Positions 9,218 to 17,883 of a DNA stretch of 64,000 bases are shown one piece after another. Location: assembly GCA_964458575.1 (NCBI GenBank), contig CAYWMD010000016.1, forward strand, positions 42,938 through 106,937. The letters are read 5' to 3'. The notes below the pieces were generated by a model that saw nothing but the letters and a program-made list of their open reading frames with translations, made no database searches and was not told the DNA's origin. Made by a program: the position numbers and the translations under genes. Source of the stretch: CAYWMD01 sp964458575. GTDB lineage: Bacteria; Verrucomicrobiota; Verrucomicrobiia; Limisphaerales; JADLHS01. The number at the start of each line of letters is the position of its first letter. Positions within the stretch are counted from its first letter, which is position 1.

Positions 9218-9472
9218 AATTGTTTCCTGTTTGGGTGCGGGTTTAAGCAACAGCTAGGACGTAAGAGCCCACTTAAAGGACGGCAACGCCCAAGTTGGCG
9301 GCAGTGTCTCGCAGTGGTTCACGGGCAGACTTATGTCCGAACCCAGCACCGACGACAAGCGGAAAAAACCGAGGCCGAAGCTTGCCGGCAGATGAGTCCA
9401 TCGCCGTGGATGAACCAACTGCGGGTACGGAAACCTGCGTGCTCCCCGGATGCAGATGCGGACATCGGTCCG

Positions 9473-12337
9473 TTAATTTCCAAACGTCCGCTGATCTTGA
9501 CTGATCACGGTGACGTTGGCTCGCACATTCACAGGGCGGTTGATGCCCGTCTCGAAACGGACTTCGTTGTCCCCGGCTTTTAGCAGCGGGACTTCACCCT
9601 GCGGCTGCACCGTGCGGACGATTTCGCCTTTACGGCCATAAACCTTGCAGTCGTCCGACGAGCGGAATTCGAGGTATTGCCCGCTCTGTAGTTCAATCGG
9701 GAAGGTGAGTTTCTTGCCACCGATCGAAAAAGAGGGATTGAGGAGTTTGGTGATGACGTGCGGCAGGACTTTGATCGGGCTGACGTGGCATTTGATCTCT
9801 TTGCCGGTGGGAATGTTGATGCAACCGAGGGTCAAGCTGTTGATCTGATCGTAGGCGACCCAGGCGGTCTCGACGTAGGGCGCGCCGGCGGGTTGATGAT
9901 ACGGCCAGAGGTATTGGCCAACCCGGTCCGACTCCGGTTCGATGAATTCAAAATATCTCCAGCCGGTGAAATCCACCGTGACGTAATGCTCGTCGAGACC
10001 GATGCAGACGTTGCCCGGGGCTTTCCACATGAAGTTCAACACTTCGCCCTGGCCGTCGCCATGCACCCAGACGCCAAAGCCACGGTGCGAAAAATCCACC
10101 GGCGCGACGAATCGCTTGGTCGTCATGGCCCAGGCCGACGCAGCGGGCGCTTGCGCGTTGGTGGCCTGGAGCAGGCCGCTCGCGTCGCCGGCTTTTACCG
10201 GTGCCGCAACGGATTCGAGCGCGAACGACACTCCCGGGCTCGATTGCTTGTCGCCAAACATGACCGGTTTTTTGAAATCCTCGACCACTTCGCCCTTGGG
10301 GTCGTCATAGCGAGCCAGCGAGAGACCCGCTTCGATGCGCAGCTTGAGCGGTTGGGCGCCATACGGATTGTGTGTCCGCCAGGCGTGGCTTTGGCCATCC
10401 ACTCCGCTGACGGCGTGCTTGTCGAACGCAACCGGGCGGAATTGCCATTGCCCATCGCGGGACTGTTGGAGGGCGAAATCCTGGTTGAGTTCGCCCAATC
10501 GCTGACATGTCGCGGCCGGGAAGTAATTGGTCAACCGCAGCTCTTCGTATTGCTTGATCAGTGTGGCGAAGCGTTGCTGGCTGGGCGACTCGGCGAAGGA
10601 TTCCGGGCTGAATGATTCGATCCAGGAGAGGCTGTCGCCCGACGCGAGCGATTTGCACAGGATGTATTCGATGTCCTCGGGAAACATGCGGATTCGATCC
10701 TTCGGCGTCCAATCCCAAACCGCCCACCAGCCGAGGTTGCGCGGCAAAAACGATCTGGCGTACGCCTGGTTGTCGAGGTAATGGCGGTTGATGAACATCT
10801 TGTAGGACTTCGAGGGTACATCCCACGCGCCCATGCGTGAACGCGCGAACCAGAAATGGCTGTCGAACGCGCTCATCTCCATCAACGCCGGTTTCTTGAG
10901 GTGACGGTTCAGCTCAAAGATAAACTTGGCTTGATAATAGCCGGGCGTGTGCTCGCCGGCCAGCGCCCCGGCGCCGTCAATCGCGTCGAGATAGATCATG
11001 TCGAAGCCGCAGTCGTTGAAAACTTCGGCGGTGCGACGGGCGATTTCGTCAAACAATGTCGAGTCACCGTCCGGACTGAACAATCCAAACATCTCGCGCA
11101 GTTGCGCGACTCGCGCGCCTTTGGCGTGCGCGGCGGGCTTGGTCCCCAACGCCCCGCGGGTGCACTTCGTAAAAGCATACGGCGAATTGGTGGCGAGGCC
11201 CGAGAACACGACCAACTCGTCGTCCATCTGCAGCGTCACGCTGTTCGGAATCAGAAAACCGGTGATTGTGGACATGTCTTTGGTTGGCTCTTCCACGAAA
11301 ACGGTCGTGTTCGTGGCTTCGAGCGGCTGCGCCAGGGTGAACAGCTTGTGTTTGCCCAGGCGCGAGTCGGGCAGGGGACTGACCCACTTGCTTTCCTTGG
11401 CGAGGTAGAAGGCATAGGTGTGCAAACCGACCGCCAGCCCGGCCTCATGCAGCTTGCGGATCACTTGTTTCACGCCGTTGAATCCGTGGGGGTAGATTTT
11501 GCGGTCGGGTTCGAGATCGCCAAAGCGCAGCGTCTTGCCGCAGTGCAGATCAATTTGCCGCGCCCCGATGCTGCGGGCTACTTCGATCCAGGCCGCGACG
11601 TTGGTTTCATTCAAGCGGCCCATCTCGATGAGATAAGACCCGCGGGTGATTTGGGCATCCACGGCCCACGGTCCGCCGAGGTCGGTCTGAGGCAGATTGG
11701 GATGATCGCGGATCACTTTCTTGAGCGTGCTCTGCAAATCGTCGCCGGGGCAGCCGATCACCGCGACCTTCGCGCCGACAAAGCCATCCTTGGAATTGCA
11801 GTAAACGTGCAGGCGGTTGTTGTAGCCGGGAATCGTGGAATTGAAGGTGTGCATGTTCAAATCCACCGCCGTCGCCGCGAAGGGCTCGCCCGGTTCGCCC
11901 TTGAGGTCCAGCTTCAGGTTGAGCAGGGAAAGATCGGTGATGGCCGGTGCGTTGCTCAAAGCGAGGACTTCAAAAGTGACATAGTTTTCCCGTTGCACCA
12001 CGCCAATCACGGCGGTGCAGCCGGAGTCGCCGAACTGCAAAGACAATTTGCCGCCTCGATAATCCGTCACCGCGCCCGGATACTGAAGACCGTTCTTGTT
12101 GATGGTTGCAAAGTGGGACGTCGCGTTGCCGGGGTAATGATCAGTGCCGCTGCGTTGGTCCACAAAATGCCGGTTCGCGCCGTCCTGTCCGATCACGTAT
12201 TTGAACCCAGGAGTTTCGAAAGCAAACTCTGTCTCCGCCGTAGCGCCCCCGGTAGGGAAGCCGGCAACCAATACGGCGGTGATGAACGCGGCTGCAAATG
12301 CCTTCAGCATGATTCGCCTGCAGGTTGATGTCGTCAT
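9473..12337 (-). CDS. Large secreted TIM-barrel protein, putative glycosidase (paralogue of 36092-38974)
   Basis: 954 residues with an N-terminal signal peptide (MLKAFAAAFITAVLVAGFP). The centre looks like a TIM barrel of alpha-galactosidase type: GARQIDLHCGKTLRFGD, AGLAVGLHTYAFYLAKES, CGFDMIYLDAIDGAG, and LMEMSAFDSHFWFARSRMG. The Asp in YLDA and residues near MEMS are candidate acids but not proven. A small beta insert sits after the PLPDSRLGK stretch, with LQMDDELVVFSG and FTKCTRGALGT. The C terminus contains carbohydrate-binding-like beta domains (VDFTGWRYFEFIEPESDRV). I cannot assign a GH family. It lies at the 3' end of the glycan island and has a full-length paralogue 24 kb away. Confidence 0.75.
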   Translation of the reverse strand: MTTSTCRRIMLKAFAAAFITAVLVAGFPTGGATAETEFAFETPGFKYVIGQDGANRHFVDQRSGTDHYPGNATSHFATINKNGLQYPGAVTDYRGGKLSLQFGDSGCTAVIGVVQRENYVTFEVLALSNAPAITDLSLLNLKLDLKGEPGEPFAATAVDLNMHTFNSTIPGYNNRLHVYCNSKDGFVGAKVAVIGCPGDDLQSTLKKVIRDHPNLPQTDLGGPWAVDAQITRGSYLIEMGRLNETNVAAWIEVARSIGARQIDLHCGKTLRFGDLEPDRKIYPHGFNGVKQVIRKLHEAGLAVGLHTYAFYLAKESKWVSPLPDSRLGKHKLFTLAQPLEATNTTVFVEEPTKDMSTITGFLIPNSVTLQMDDELVVFSGLATNSPYAFTKCTRGALGTKPAAHAKGARVAQLREMFGLFSPDGDSTLFDEIARRTAEVFNDCGFDMIYLDAIDGAGALAGEHTPGYYQAKFIFELNRHLKKPALMEMSAFDSHFWFARSRMGAWDVPSKSYKMFINRHYLDNQAYARSFLPRNLGWWAVWDWTPKDRIRMFPEDIEYILCKSLASGDSLSWIESFSPESFAESPSQQRFATLIKQYEELRLTNYFPAATCQRLGELNQDFALQQSRDGQWQFRPVAFDKHAVSGVDGQSHAWRTHNPYGAQPLKLRIEAGLSLARYDDPKGEVVEDFKKPVMFGDKQSSPGVSFALESVAAPVKAGDASGLLQATNAQAPAASAWAMTTKRFVAPVDFSHRGFGVWVHGDGQGEVLNFMWKAPGNVCIGLDEHYVTVDFTGWRYFEFIEPESDRVGQYLWPYHQPAGAPYVETAWVAYDQINSLTLGCINIPTGKEIKCHVSPIKVLPHVITKLLNPSFSIGGKKLTFPIELQSGQYLEFRSSDDCKVYGRKGEIVRTVQPQGEVPLLKAGDNEVRFETGINRPVNVRANVTVISQDQRTFGN

Positions 12338-12359
12338 GTTGATGGTGAAATCGCGAGCG

Positions 12360-12640
12360 CTACGGCGTGCTCAAGCTTTGAATGAGCTGCTGGCAGTTCA
12401 AGACCTTTTCCGCCAAATCCAGCGGGCGGTAGCAGTAATGGTTCGATGCCTCGAAACCGAGCGGCGAATCCTGGCGGGCGATCGGTGTTGGCGAGTTCCC
12501 AATTGCGCCAGATGAAAAGAAAATCGCCGGCTGGGAAAATGGAGTTCGGGAATCGGCGCCACGCCGTCCTTAAGCTTTTGCGCAGCAATGGCAGGCTCAG
12601 AGTTTCGGACAATTTCATGGCTGCAAATCCGCGATAAACG
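12360..12640 (-). pseudogene. Decayed remnant of a paralogue of the 22523-24898 protein
   Basis: This gap carries pieces of a gene in different frames that match the 791-residue protein at 22523-24898. The 3' piece reads GFEASNHYCYRPLDLAEKVL then NCQQL and a stop at 12360, against GFEATNQYHYLPLDLVEKVV then NCEYL in the intact protein. A 5' piece reads PELHFPSR and, after a frame change, FIWRNWE, against DTHFPSR and FVWRNWE near residues 58-73. About 650 middle codons are missing. So an N-terminal and a C-terminal shard survive with at least one frameshift and a large deletion. It sits directly downstream of the GH123-like gene. Confidence 0.75.
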
Positions 12641-12663
12641 GTGTCCTGCTCCTGGTGGAACAG

Positions 12664-14682
12664 TTACTGCGACCCGCCCGGGTCACGAAGCCGGCTGGCG
12701 GCTGGAGACAACTTCAGAATCCACCCGGTCATTTCGTTCCGGAACAGCCCGAGGTCCACTTTGTTGATGTCCGCGCTTTCGAGGAAGGCCTTCGCGGCCC
12801 TGGCCTTTCTCGGATCTGACTTCTCAGCAGCGGCGATGGCTTTGCGCAGCGTGGCGAGATAGCGCAAATCGTCAATGCCTTCGCGGTAACCTTCCCACTG
12901 GATCGTGTCGATCACGCCATCCACCGTGGGATAGACGAAATTGTGCTCACGGTACGGCGGCTGGATGTTGAAATCGTTCCAGCCATACCAGTAGTAGGTG
13001 AAGGTCATTCCCCCGTCGTAATTGGCATGGTCCAACACCAGCCCATAGTTGCGACGGTAGGTCTCCGGCTTCTCAAAGCCCGACTGGGGGTTCGCATAGC
13101 TCATGATCTTGTGCCCTTTGCTGTGCCACTTGGCCGCATCTTCTCTCTGGGGGATGTAGGACATGATCATCAGATCCTGCAGATCACCCACCACATCAAA
13201 ACTGTCGCCCCCCAGAGAGGTGGCCAACCCGGCCGCGAACACTTTGCCTCCCGCTCGGTGAATATTCTCCAACTCCACCCTGGACGCTTTCAGTCTGTCG
13301 CCCTGAGCCTCATCGAGGCCGTAAAAGTAAACTTCCTTGTAGCCATACTTCCGGGCCAGCGTGACCACTTTCTTGAGCCGTTCAACATCAACCGGTTTGA
13401 CCGTCCAGCCGCCGAGTCCCTCGAAGGTGTGATAGAGGCAGTCCATCTTCATTCCAACCTCTTTTCTCACCTTGAGCGCAATCTCCAACTGTTCCAGCGG
13501 CACGCTTTCGGTCGGGTTGTCCACGCCGTGCGCCAGCAGGTTCTTCATCTCGGCCCGGTATTGCTCAACGCTTCTGCTGTCGCAACCGACCGTGCCCTTG
13601 CCGGTTTCGTCCAGGGGCATTCCGATGAAGCCTTTGGTGCCGAAGAAGTGCAGGTAGATGCTGGATTCCAAATGGTTGGGTTCGAGGTCAAAGGGCAGGA
13701 CTTGCAGCCTAAGCCGGAGCGTCTCCAGGAGTTTGCCCTGCGAGCGGACCTGAATGCTCCCTTCGTAATCCCCGGCCTTGGTGTCGCCCGGCACATGAAC
13801 GGTGACCCAGAATTGCTTGGAAGTGCGCTTGGGTATGGTCACCGGTTGCAGGGTCTTGGCATCGAATATCGGCAGACTTTCCACCGAAACGTCCACGGGG
13901 GAGCCCACGGTGTCCGGGCTCATGATCCAAGGATCCACCGTCTTACCGTCAGGAAAAACAACTTTCGGCGCACTGATCCAGAGCCAGCGGTTCGTCCCGC
14001 CCGGATACTGCAGCTTCACGAAGTTCTGCCGGAACCACTTCTCGGTCTTCACCAGGTCGTCGTCTTTCAGCAACAGTTCCGGCGTCAGTACCCGCCGACC
14101 CTCGTCCACGGGTGTATTCTCCAGGATCATGATGTCCTTCTCGCCGACCTCGTCCACATACTTGGCCGGTTGGGAGTAACCCTCACTCGCTCCCGCTTGA
14201 TACCAGCACTTGACCACGCGAATGTCCACATTGGCTGAAGCGAAGGTGCCGACCGTGCCCTTCAAGTCTGTGGCGGTCACTGCTAGCGTCAGATCCTCCA
14301 AAATCGGATAGGCGACGAACGAGGCAGGTTCGTATTCTCCCCGACAGGCGCGTATCGCCAGGATGTCGGACGGTCGTTCCGGAAGATCGGACCATGGCAG
14401 AATAGGATCGTTGGTGATCGGCGGCGTCGCATAAACGAGCAGCTTTTGGCCCGCCCGCGCCACCCGCCGCAACGTCAGGTCGGCTTTGTCCTTGGCGCTC
14501 TTCAAGGACGGTGGCTTCTTCGCCGTCCCTTCCATCACCATCATGATGTCCTGCCGTCCGGATTCTGTTTGAGCTGCGATTGGCTGGACGACCAGCGTGG
14601 TCGCGAGCGAAAGCAGTGAGACCGCAACTGCCGAGCGAATCAACTGCTTCAGTCTGAGTGGCCTCCGGGTTAAGGGCTTCAT
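12664..14682 (-). CDS. GH123/DUF4091-like secreted glycoside hydrolase
   Basis: 672 residues with a signal peptide (IRSAVAVSLLSLATTLVV...AAQ). An N-terminal beta-sandwich (RACRGEYEPASFVAYPI, then KQFWVTVHVPGDTKAGDYEG) precedes a TIM barrel with YKEVYFYGLDEAQGDRL. The Asp-Glu pair there is the catalytic signature of GH123, a family of N-acetyl-beta-galactosaminidases using substrate-assisted catalysis. The C-terminal part, TFTYYWYGWNDFNIQ and YREGIDDLRYLATL, is the DUF4091 block. Its start overlaps the stop of the upstream Tat protein by 4 bp, so the two are co-transcribed. Substrate specificity is inferred only from the family. Confidence 0.8.
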   Translation of the reverse strand: MKPLTRRPLRLKQLIRSAVAVSLLSLATTLVVQPIAAQTESGRQDIMMVMEGTAKKPPSLKSAKDKADLTLRRVARAGQKLLVYATPPITNDPILPWSDLPERPSDILAIRACRGEYEPASFVAYPILEDLTLAVTATDLKGTVGTFASANVDIRVVKCWYQAGASEGYSQPAKYVDEVGEKDIMILENTPVDEGRRVLTPELLLKDDDLVKTEKWFRQNFVKLQYPGGTNRWLWISAPKVVFPDGKTVDPWIMSPDTVGSPVDVSVESLPIFDAKTLQPVTIPKRTSKQFWVTVHVPGDTKAGDYEGSIQVRSQGKLLETLRLRLQVLPFDLEPNHLESSIYLHFFGTKGFIGMPLDETGKGTVGCDSRSVEQYRAEMKNLLAHGVDNPTESVPLEQLEIALKVRKEVGMKMDCLYHTFEGLGGWTVKPVDVERLKKVVTLARKYGYKEVYFYGLDEAQGDRLKASRVELENIHRAGGKVFAAGLATSLGGDSFDVVGDLQDLMIMSYIPQREDAAKWHSKGHKIMSYANPQSGFEKPETYRRNYGLVLDHANYDGGMTFTYYWYGWNDFNIQPPYREHNFVYPTVDGVIDTIQWEGYREGIDDLRYLATLRKAIAAAEKSDPRKARAAKAFLESADINKVDLGLFRNEMTGWILKLSPAASRLRDPGGSQ

Positions 14683-16202
14683 GGTTTCTTAGCTGTTTCG
14701 CGGGCGTAGGCGATTGTAATCACATCGTCCAGCGCGCAATAAATTGAGTTCTTCAATCGCTGCATCCGCTCGGTGGCCTTCACCTGGTCTTCGATGTCAC
14801 ACACCTTTTGCAGGCAGGCTTCCAATCCCTTGGCGTAGGCGGCGCGACCTTGATCCACCAGGTTCGGTTCGAGCAGGTAAACCGGCACGGCCGACGTGCC
14901 CCCGGCCAGGCCGATGCCGAATCCGATGTGCAACTCGCCCGGCCCCGGAAAGCCCATCTGGTTTCTCAGGTGAATCCCGTCCGCGTCGTAGTTCTGGTTC
15001 TCGAAATACGCGCTCTCCGCGAGTTGAAACGTCTCGACCAGTTTCTTGTGCGCGGCGGCAGTCTTGGGCTGATACAACTCCTCAATCACTTCGCTCAGGA
15101 CGTCCGCGACGTCGCGATCCATGTTGGACATGATCTTGCCACCAAACGCGATGTTCACCTCCGCGCCGGGATTCGTCACCGGCCCCTGGTAATACAGCAC
15201 CGTGCGGCCGCCGTCGGCGTAGAGCTGCTTGATGTGGTTGCCGGTCTTTTTCGTGTATGGCAGAAACCACCGCTGACGATGACACCGGAACGGCGGATAA
15301 ACCCAGAACCCGCCCGACGTGCCGAAGCGGCAATGCAGCCGATCTACGAACGCCTTGCGCTCCGATTGCTTGATGTACTGCCCGTGATGGCCCTGGTCCA
15401 AAATGCTGTCCACCTTCTTGCTGAGTTCGACCAGGTTGGTCTTGTCCTCCTCGGTGAAACCGGTGTTCCAATCCGCCCAACTGATCGTGATCGCCGCGAT
15501 GTATTTTCCCGGCGCCTGTTTGCGGATGTAATCCGCGCAGCGACCGGTGATGTGATTGTAGTAAGTCGCCTGCACCGGCCAGCGTTTCATGCACGCCTCG
15601 CACGTGCAACGACCGAGGTCCGAAGCTTCCAGGTGATACCCGTCGAAATCGTAGCGCAGAATGAAATCAATGATCTTCTGCTGCCACGCCCACGATTCCT
15701 CCTTCGAGGCGCACATCGCGTGCTCATTCGGCCCGCGCACCGCGGCGTCGTGCTTGATGATCTGGTCAAAGCCCCAACTGTAAACGCCCAGGCCGTAAAC
15801 GAGTTTGATGCCGAGACTGCGTGCCGCTTTCATGATTCGCCGGACGCGCGCATCTCGTTCCTTGTCCACCGCGCTGACGATGTCCACCGGCCAGCCCCAC
15901 GCGGCGAAGAGGCCAAACATATCAAACAGGTTGTAACCCGATTGGGCCTGCAGTTCCATCGTGCGGATGATGCTGCGCTCGGCGATCTCGTCCAAGATCA
16001 CCGGAGGCCAGGACGCGAATGGCAACGGTTCGGTGCGCACGTCGTTGATCCACGCGCCAAACGCCATCCGGTCGGTGATGGCGTTCTGGCCCACCACGGT
16101 TTTCTTGGCGGCAGCCCGGGCTTCCGTTAGCGCACTGCTGGCCAGCAGGCCCAGTCCGGCGGTCGAGGCGGTCTTGACGAAACTGCGGCGATTCATGCTC
16201 AT
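14679..16202 (-). CDS. Tat-exported TIM-barrel protein, unknown function
   Basis: 507 residues from ATG 16202. The N terminus SMNRRSFVKTASTAGLGLLA is a twin-arginine signal. The body resembles the catalytic barrels of glycosidase-like proteins: LGIKLVYGLGVYSWGFDQ, YDFDGYHLEASDLGRCTC, EACMKRWP and YYQGPVTNPGAE. HLEASDLGRCTC-x2-C has a Cys cluster that recurs in the neighbouring large proteins (for example ACPRC at 22523-24898 and CRRC at 25768-28209). I do not recognise a named family. It overlaps the GH123-like gene by 4 bp (ATGA). About 490 bp separate it from the UroD-like gene upstream. Confidence 0.7.
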   Translation of the reverse strand: MSMNRRSFVKTASTAGLGLLASSALTEARAAAKKTVVGQNAITDRMAFGAWINDVRTEPLPFASWPPVILDEIAERSIIRTMELQAQSGYNLFDMFGLFAAWGWPVDIVSAVDKERDARVRRIMKAARSLGIKLVYGLGVYSWGFDQIIKHDAAVRGPNEHAMCASKEESWAWQQKIIDFILRYDFDGYHLEASDLGRCTCEACMKRWPVQATYYNHITGRCADYIRKQAPGKYIAAITISWADWNTGFTEEDKTNLVELSKKVDSILDQGHHGQYIKQSERKAFVDRLHCRFGTSGGFWVYPPFRCHRQRWFLPYTKKTGNHIKQLYADGGRTVLYYQGPVTNPGAEVNIAFGGKIMSNMDRDVADVLSEVIEELYQPKTAAAHKKLVETFQLAESAYFENQNYDADGIHLRNQMGFPGPGELHIGFGIGLAGGTSAVPVYLLEPNLVDQGRAAYAKGLEACLQKVCDIEDQVKATERMQRLKNSIYCALDDVITIAYARETAKKP

Positions 16203-16424
16203 TGGTTTTGTCTTTTTCTGTTCAGAGTGCCGGATTTGAAATAACTGTTCTGCTGGGCCGACATTTTTGAGGGTCCGTCTTCTCAAGCAATATTCTCTGC
16301 TAGAGTTTATTGGACCACAAATACAGGAGAAGCCGTAAGTCGGCTAGTGGCAGGATACTGTTTTCTTGTCATGACATGCTGAGGGGAGCAGCGATGGAAA
16401 GACGCGGCCCGAGACTGGTCATCC

Positions 16425-16676
16425 ATGCTGGATCTTCAAATACGCAGCATGGGCCTTGTTGTTCCATCCGCCCGCGGACCGGACCGGTCGTCGCGCTGGT
16501 GGAACGATCAAGACGTGGTCATTCAAAACCTGACGGCGCCAGCCGAGACCCCGTGGCTGCTACGCCTGGACGGCGCGCAGACGCGCAATATCCGGTTCCC
16601 GCTCGTGAACCCGAAGGATCTCCGGCGGATTGAGTTCGGCCCGGGGATTGACCGCAGTCAATTGGCGACGCGCTAA
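16425..16676 (+). pseudogene. Possible C-terminal fragment of a pectin-lyase-like/GH28 protein; otherwise non-coding gap
   Basis: The gap 16287-16689 holds no complete gene. One plus-strand frame ends NLTAPAETPWLLRLDGAQT, RNIRFPLVNP and a stop. That rhythm of a short strand, a turn and NI-x-F resembles the last coil of right-handed beta-helix polygalacturonases. It would be an 83-residue shard if the ATG at 16425 were used, far short of the 400 or more residues of GH28. It points opposite to both flanking genes. I read it as a relic of a GH28-like gene lost from this island; chance coding is possible. Confidence 0.3.
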
Positions 16677-16689
16677 CGCGACCCCAACC

Positions 16690-17883
16690 TCAGCGGGAAG
16701 CCGCCTCTTCTCCCGTCAATTCGCGCCAAGCGTCGCGAAACCAGACCAGTGTGGGCCACGGCGTTTTGATCGAGGTATTACAACTGGACGAGAGGATGAA
16801 GCGATGGCGATAGGGTTTGAGTCGCTTCAGCAACCGTTCCAAGTAGTCCCGCACGGTTTCGTAGCTGCCCAATTGTTCGGTTTCAAACGCGCTGACGCCA
16901 CCGGTAATGATCAGCCGGTCGCCGCTCAACCGCATGGCCTCCTCCAGTTCCACATTCCCCAGTGGCGGATAGGCCACACCTTCCAGGCCATCCACGCCCA
17001 GCGACGCGATGAGCGGTAGCAGAGCCTTTTGCTGCCCGCAGGCGTGAATGAAGAACACCGCCCCGCGCTCGCGGCAGAGCCGGCTGGCCTTTTCGTAGAA
17101 GCCCGCGGAACAGCGCTCGACGTAACGTGGCGTGTGAAAAGCGGAGTCGAGATTGTCCATCGAGATCATCGCCAGCACGCCGGCGTCGAGCATCTGCTGG
17201 ACGAGACCAAGTTGTGCCGCTTCGTGCAAACGCATCCACTCCCGGCAACGCTCGGGATGGTCTTGGAGCAGAAACACCGCTTGATCCGCTCCTGCGGCGA
17301 GGTGCAACAGCTTTAGCGGACTGAATAACTCTCCGGCATTGAGCAGGCCTGCGTCGCCAAGCCGCGCCTGCCAATGCCGGTAAAGTGCCGCATCAAAGCG
17401 CCAGCGCCGGGTGCGCACCAGTTCTTCGAAGGCGTCCAATTGCGTGCCGAAATCGTCGAGCAGGAATCTCTCTTGCACCAAGGTCGAGTCCGCGAAGACA
17501 TAGCGGAGGCGCTCGGTCAACCTGCCTTTGCGGGTGTGAAAGGTGCGATCCGTGATCGTGTCCCTGCCCGCGACGGTGCGGTGTTCCTCGACTTTCACGC
17601 CGTCCCACACCTCGGTCGCCAGCCCGCCAAACCAACAGCGGGTGGCGTCACAGTAGAGATTGCGGCTGAAGACATCCAGTCCGAGGTGACGCAGCAGATC
17701 GAGTTGCGAGGCGCAGTCGCGAAGTTCCGCAGGCAGGAGTCCATGATTGCGATGGTGGGTGAACCACTGCCAGTAGTTCGGCGCATAGACCACGCGGTCG
17801 GGCATTTGCCGGCGAAGCACGGCTCGAACGTGATCTTGGGAGGTGTTGGGGGGAGATGGCATGAAAGCGATGACCCTGGTCAT
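16690..17883 (-). CDS. Uroporphyrinogen decarboxylase-like (URO-D domain) protein
   Basis: 397 residues from ATG 17883, which overlaps the MFS stop by 4 bp (ATGA); the frame stays open far upstream inside the MFS gene, but that part is not protein-like. The URO-D fold shows in LGLDVFSRNLYCDATR, CREWMRLHEAAQLGLVQQML, MISMDNLDSAFHTPRY, VFFIHACGQQKALLPLIASL and DRLIITGGVSAFETEQLGSY. Non-heme members of this superfamily are often corrinoid or other methyltransferases. In sugar-degradation loci of this phylum such proteins are common but have no known role. True HemE is unlikely given the context and divergent N terminus. Confidence 0.75.
   Translation of the reverse strand: MTRVIAFMPSPPNTSQDHVRAVLRRQMPDRVVYAPNYWQWFTHHRNHGLLPAELRDCASQLDLLRHLGLDVFSRNLYCDATRCWFGGLATEVWDGVKVEEHRTVAGRDTITDRTFHTRKGRLTERLRYVFADSTLVQERFLLDDFGTQLDAFEELVRTRRWRFDAALYRHWQARLGDAGLLNAGELFSPLKLLHLAAGADQAVFLLQDHPERCREWMRLHEAAQLGLVQQMLDAGVLAMISMDNLDSAFHTPRYVERCSAGFYEKASRLCRERGAVFFIHACGQQKALLPLIASLGVDGLEGVAYPPLGNVELEEAMRLSGDRLIITGGVSAFETEQLGSYETVRDYLERLLKRLKPYRHRFILSSSCNTSIKTPWPTLVWFRDAWRELTGEEAASR

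Noticed and set aside
10856..12328. 490-residue open frame on the plus strand
   Set aside because: It is antisense to the 954-residue barrel protein, which has a signal peptide and clear motifs; the frame is a GC-bias shadow rich in Arg, His and Gly.
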